NCBI GenBank assembly: GCA_024640385.1
Contig: JAHEFC010000191.1
Coordinates: forward strand, 1-7,325
Direction: 5' to 3'
From: Sphingobacteriales bacterium
GTDB lineage: Bacteria; Bacteroidota; Bacteroidia; Chitinophagales; Chitinophagaceae
Length of the DNA stretch: 7,325 nucleotides
A model generated the notes under the pieces. The model worked only from the letters and a program-made list of their open reading frames with translations. It did not search any database and had not been told where the DNA came from. Both the position numbers and the translations under genes were made by a program. Shown here piece after piece: positions 5,811-7,325 of the stretch. Each line of letters opens with the position of its first letter. Position 1 is the first letter of the stretch.

Positions 5811-7325
5811 ATGAGTGATGCAATCAAACATGAATGCGGTTTAGCATTCATCCGTCTTCGTAAGCCTTTTTCCTACTACCAGCAGAAATATGGTACGGCA
5901 CTATTCGGCCTGAATAAACTGTATCTCCTCATGGAGAAGCAGCATAACAGGGGGCAGGACGGCGCCGGACTGGCTACCATGAAACTGAATACAGAACCAG
6001 GGTATCCCTATTTGTACAGGCACAGGAGTATCGCCACCCAGGCAATAGCCGACCTGTTCCAGACCATTGGTAAAGAGATCACTGAACTGGAAAAATACCA
6101 GCCTGAGATCAGGAAACATCCCGGCCTGCTTAAAGGCCATTTGCCTTTTATGGGTGAGTTGATGCTGGGCCATCTTCGTTACGGAACCCAGGGCAAGAAC
6201 AATGTGGAATTCTGCCATCCCTTTATCAAAAAAGATATCATCCCCGCCCGTAACCTTGCGCTGGCAGGGAACTTCAATCTTGTCAATACAGAAGAACTTT
6301 TTTCACTGATCAATATAGATCCCGGCGTTTTCCAGAAGCAGAGCGATCTGGCTGCCATGATGGAAGTGGTGCATCATTTCCAGGTCAAGGAAGATACGTT
6401 CAGCCCCGGTAACATCTCAGTGACGAACATCCTGAAAAAATCTTTCAGCCTGTTTGATGGAGGCTACCACGTGGGCGGATTGCTGGGTAACGGGGATTCA
6501 TTTGTGATCAGGGATCCGCATGGCATCAGGCCCTCGTATTATTTTATCAATGATGAGATCTTTGTAGCTGCATCGGAACGCGCAGCGATCAGAACAACAT
6601 TCAATGTGGGTGAGAATGAAGTGCTGGAACTCATGCCGGGCCAGGCCCTGATAGTAAAAGCCGATGGAGCATATACTATTGAACAGATACTTGAACCGAA
6701 AGAAAGAAGGGCCTGCAGCTTTGAAAGGATATATTTCTCCAGGGGCAGTGATGAAAAGATCTACAGGGAAAGAATTGCGCTCGGCTACCATCTTAGTCCT
6801 ATGGTGCTGAAGGCTATCAATAATGATCTCAAGAATACCATCTTCTCTTTCATCCCAAACACGGCAGAAACTGCGTTCTACGGTCTGCTCAAAGGAATGG
6901 AGGATTTTCTGAACAAGATCAAGATCCAGCGGATCATGGCCTGGGACAAGGATTTTGACGAAGAGAAACTGGCGGAGATGATCAACCGCAGAATCAGGGT
7001 AGAGAAAGTGGCGATCAAGGACGTCAAGATGCGCACTTTCATTACGGAAGATTCGAACCGTTCAGAAATGGTGCAGCACGTGTATGATATTACATACGGC
7101 ACTGTGAGAAGAGATGAAGATACTCTGGTTGTGATCGACGATTCTATCGTAAGGGGCACCACCCTGAAAGAGAGCATTGTTAGGATGCTTTCAAGGCTCA
7201 GGCCCAAAAAGATCCTCATCATTTCATCAGCTCCGCAGATCCGTTATCCCGATTGCTATGGTATTGATATGAGCAAGCTCGGCGACTTCATTGCATTCCG
7301 GGCAGCAGTGGCCTTGTTGAAAGAT
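5811..7325 (+). CDS. purF: Amidophosphoribosyltransferase, long Bacteroidota form (3' end outside window)
   Basis: PurF makes 5-phosphoribosylamine from PRPP and glutamine, the first committed step of purine synthesis, in the cytoplasm. The frame is open for 505 codons and runs off the window; from memory of the family, roughly 100 more residues are expected. The ATG leaves an 8-residue propeptide before Cys9, the expected N-terminal nucleophile of a class II glutaminase. Other motifs are HNRGQDGAG (45-53), GHLRYGTQG (120-128), NLALAGNFNLVN (148-159), IRDPHGIRP (233-241), ASER (254-257), YFSRGSD (308-314) and the PRPP loop VVIDDSIVRGTT (440-451). The distance from the nucleophile to the glutamine-binding Arg (Cys9 to Arg123) is about 42 residues longer than in E. 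coli PurF (Cys1 to Arg73). A promoter-like element lies just upstream, so it is probably transcribed separately from surA. The enzyme class is clear; a paralogue with a different physiological role cannot be excluded. Confidence 0.88.
   Translation, partial: MSDAIKHECGLAFIRLRKPFSYYQQKYGTALFGLNKLYLLMEKQHNRGQDGAGLATMKLNTEPGYPYLYRHRSIATQAIADLFQTIGKEITELEKYQPEIRKHPGLLKGHLPFMGELMLGHLRYGTQGKNNVEFCHPFIKKDIIPARNLALAGNFNLVNTEELFSLINIDPGVFQKQSDLAAMMEVVHHFQVKEDTFSPGNISVTNILKKSFSLFDGGYHVGGLLGNGDSFVIRDPHGIRPSYYFINDEIFVAASERAAIRTTFNVGENEVLELMPGQALIVKADGAYTIEQILEPKERRACSFERIYFSRGSDEKIYRERIALGYHLSPMVLKAINNDLKNTIFSFIPNTAETAFYGLLKGMEDFLNKIKIQRIMAWDKDFDEEKLAEMINRRIRVEKVAIKDVKMRTFITEDSNRSEMVQHVYDITYGTVRRDEDTLVVIDDSIVRGTTLKESIVRMLSRLRPKKILIISSAPQIRYPDCYGIDMSKLGDFIAFRAAVALLKD

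Overview
The window looks like a chromosomal segment from a member of the Bacteroidota, probably near the Chitinophagaceae. This rests on the protein variants (a NusA opening with RPTL-M, an IF2 opening [19 protein letters not shown], a two-parvulin SurA-like chaperone and a long-form PurF), on the lack of clear Shine-Dalgarno sites, and on a TAACTTTG element that fits the Bacteroidota -7 consensus TAnnTTTG. All genes lie on the + strand.

Layout: the 3' part of nusA (1-1185, its start lies upstream of the window), complete infB (1302-4145), a surA-like peptidyl-prolyl isomerase gene broken by an in-frame amber codon (4260-5624, TAG at 4491-4493), and the 5' part of a purF-type amidophosphoribosyltransferase (5811-7325, running off the right edge). 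nusA and infB form the conserved transcription/translation pair usually seen as rimP-nusA-infB. surA would act in the periplasm on outer-membrane proteins. purF begins purine synthesis and has its own likely promoter.

The coding content is ordinary. The unusual part is between the genes. Each of the three intergenic gaps carries a short period-7 tandem array, starting within 0 to 5 bases of the upstream stop codon and followed by the same repeat in inverted orientation. The repeat sequence differs completely between gaps (cores ATTCCG, AGGCGA and CAGGTT), but the design is shared: a six-base core plus one freely varying base, about four units per arm, and a 13-22 base spacer. Such arrays could fold into hairpins in RNA or DNA. 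I do not recognise them as a named family. The second oddity is the single amber codon in surA, where the reading frame continues intact on both sides.
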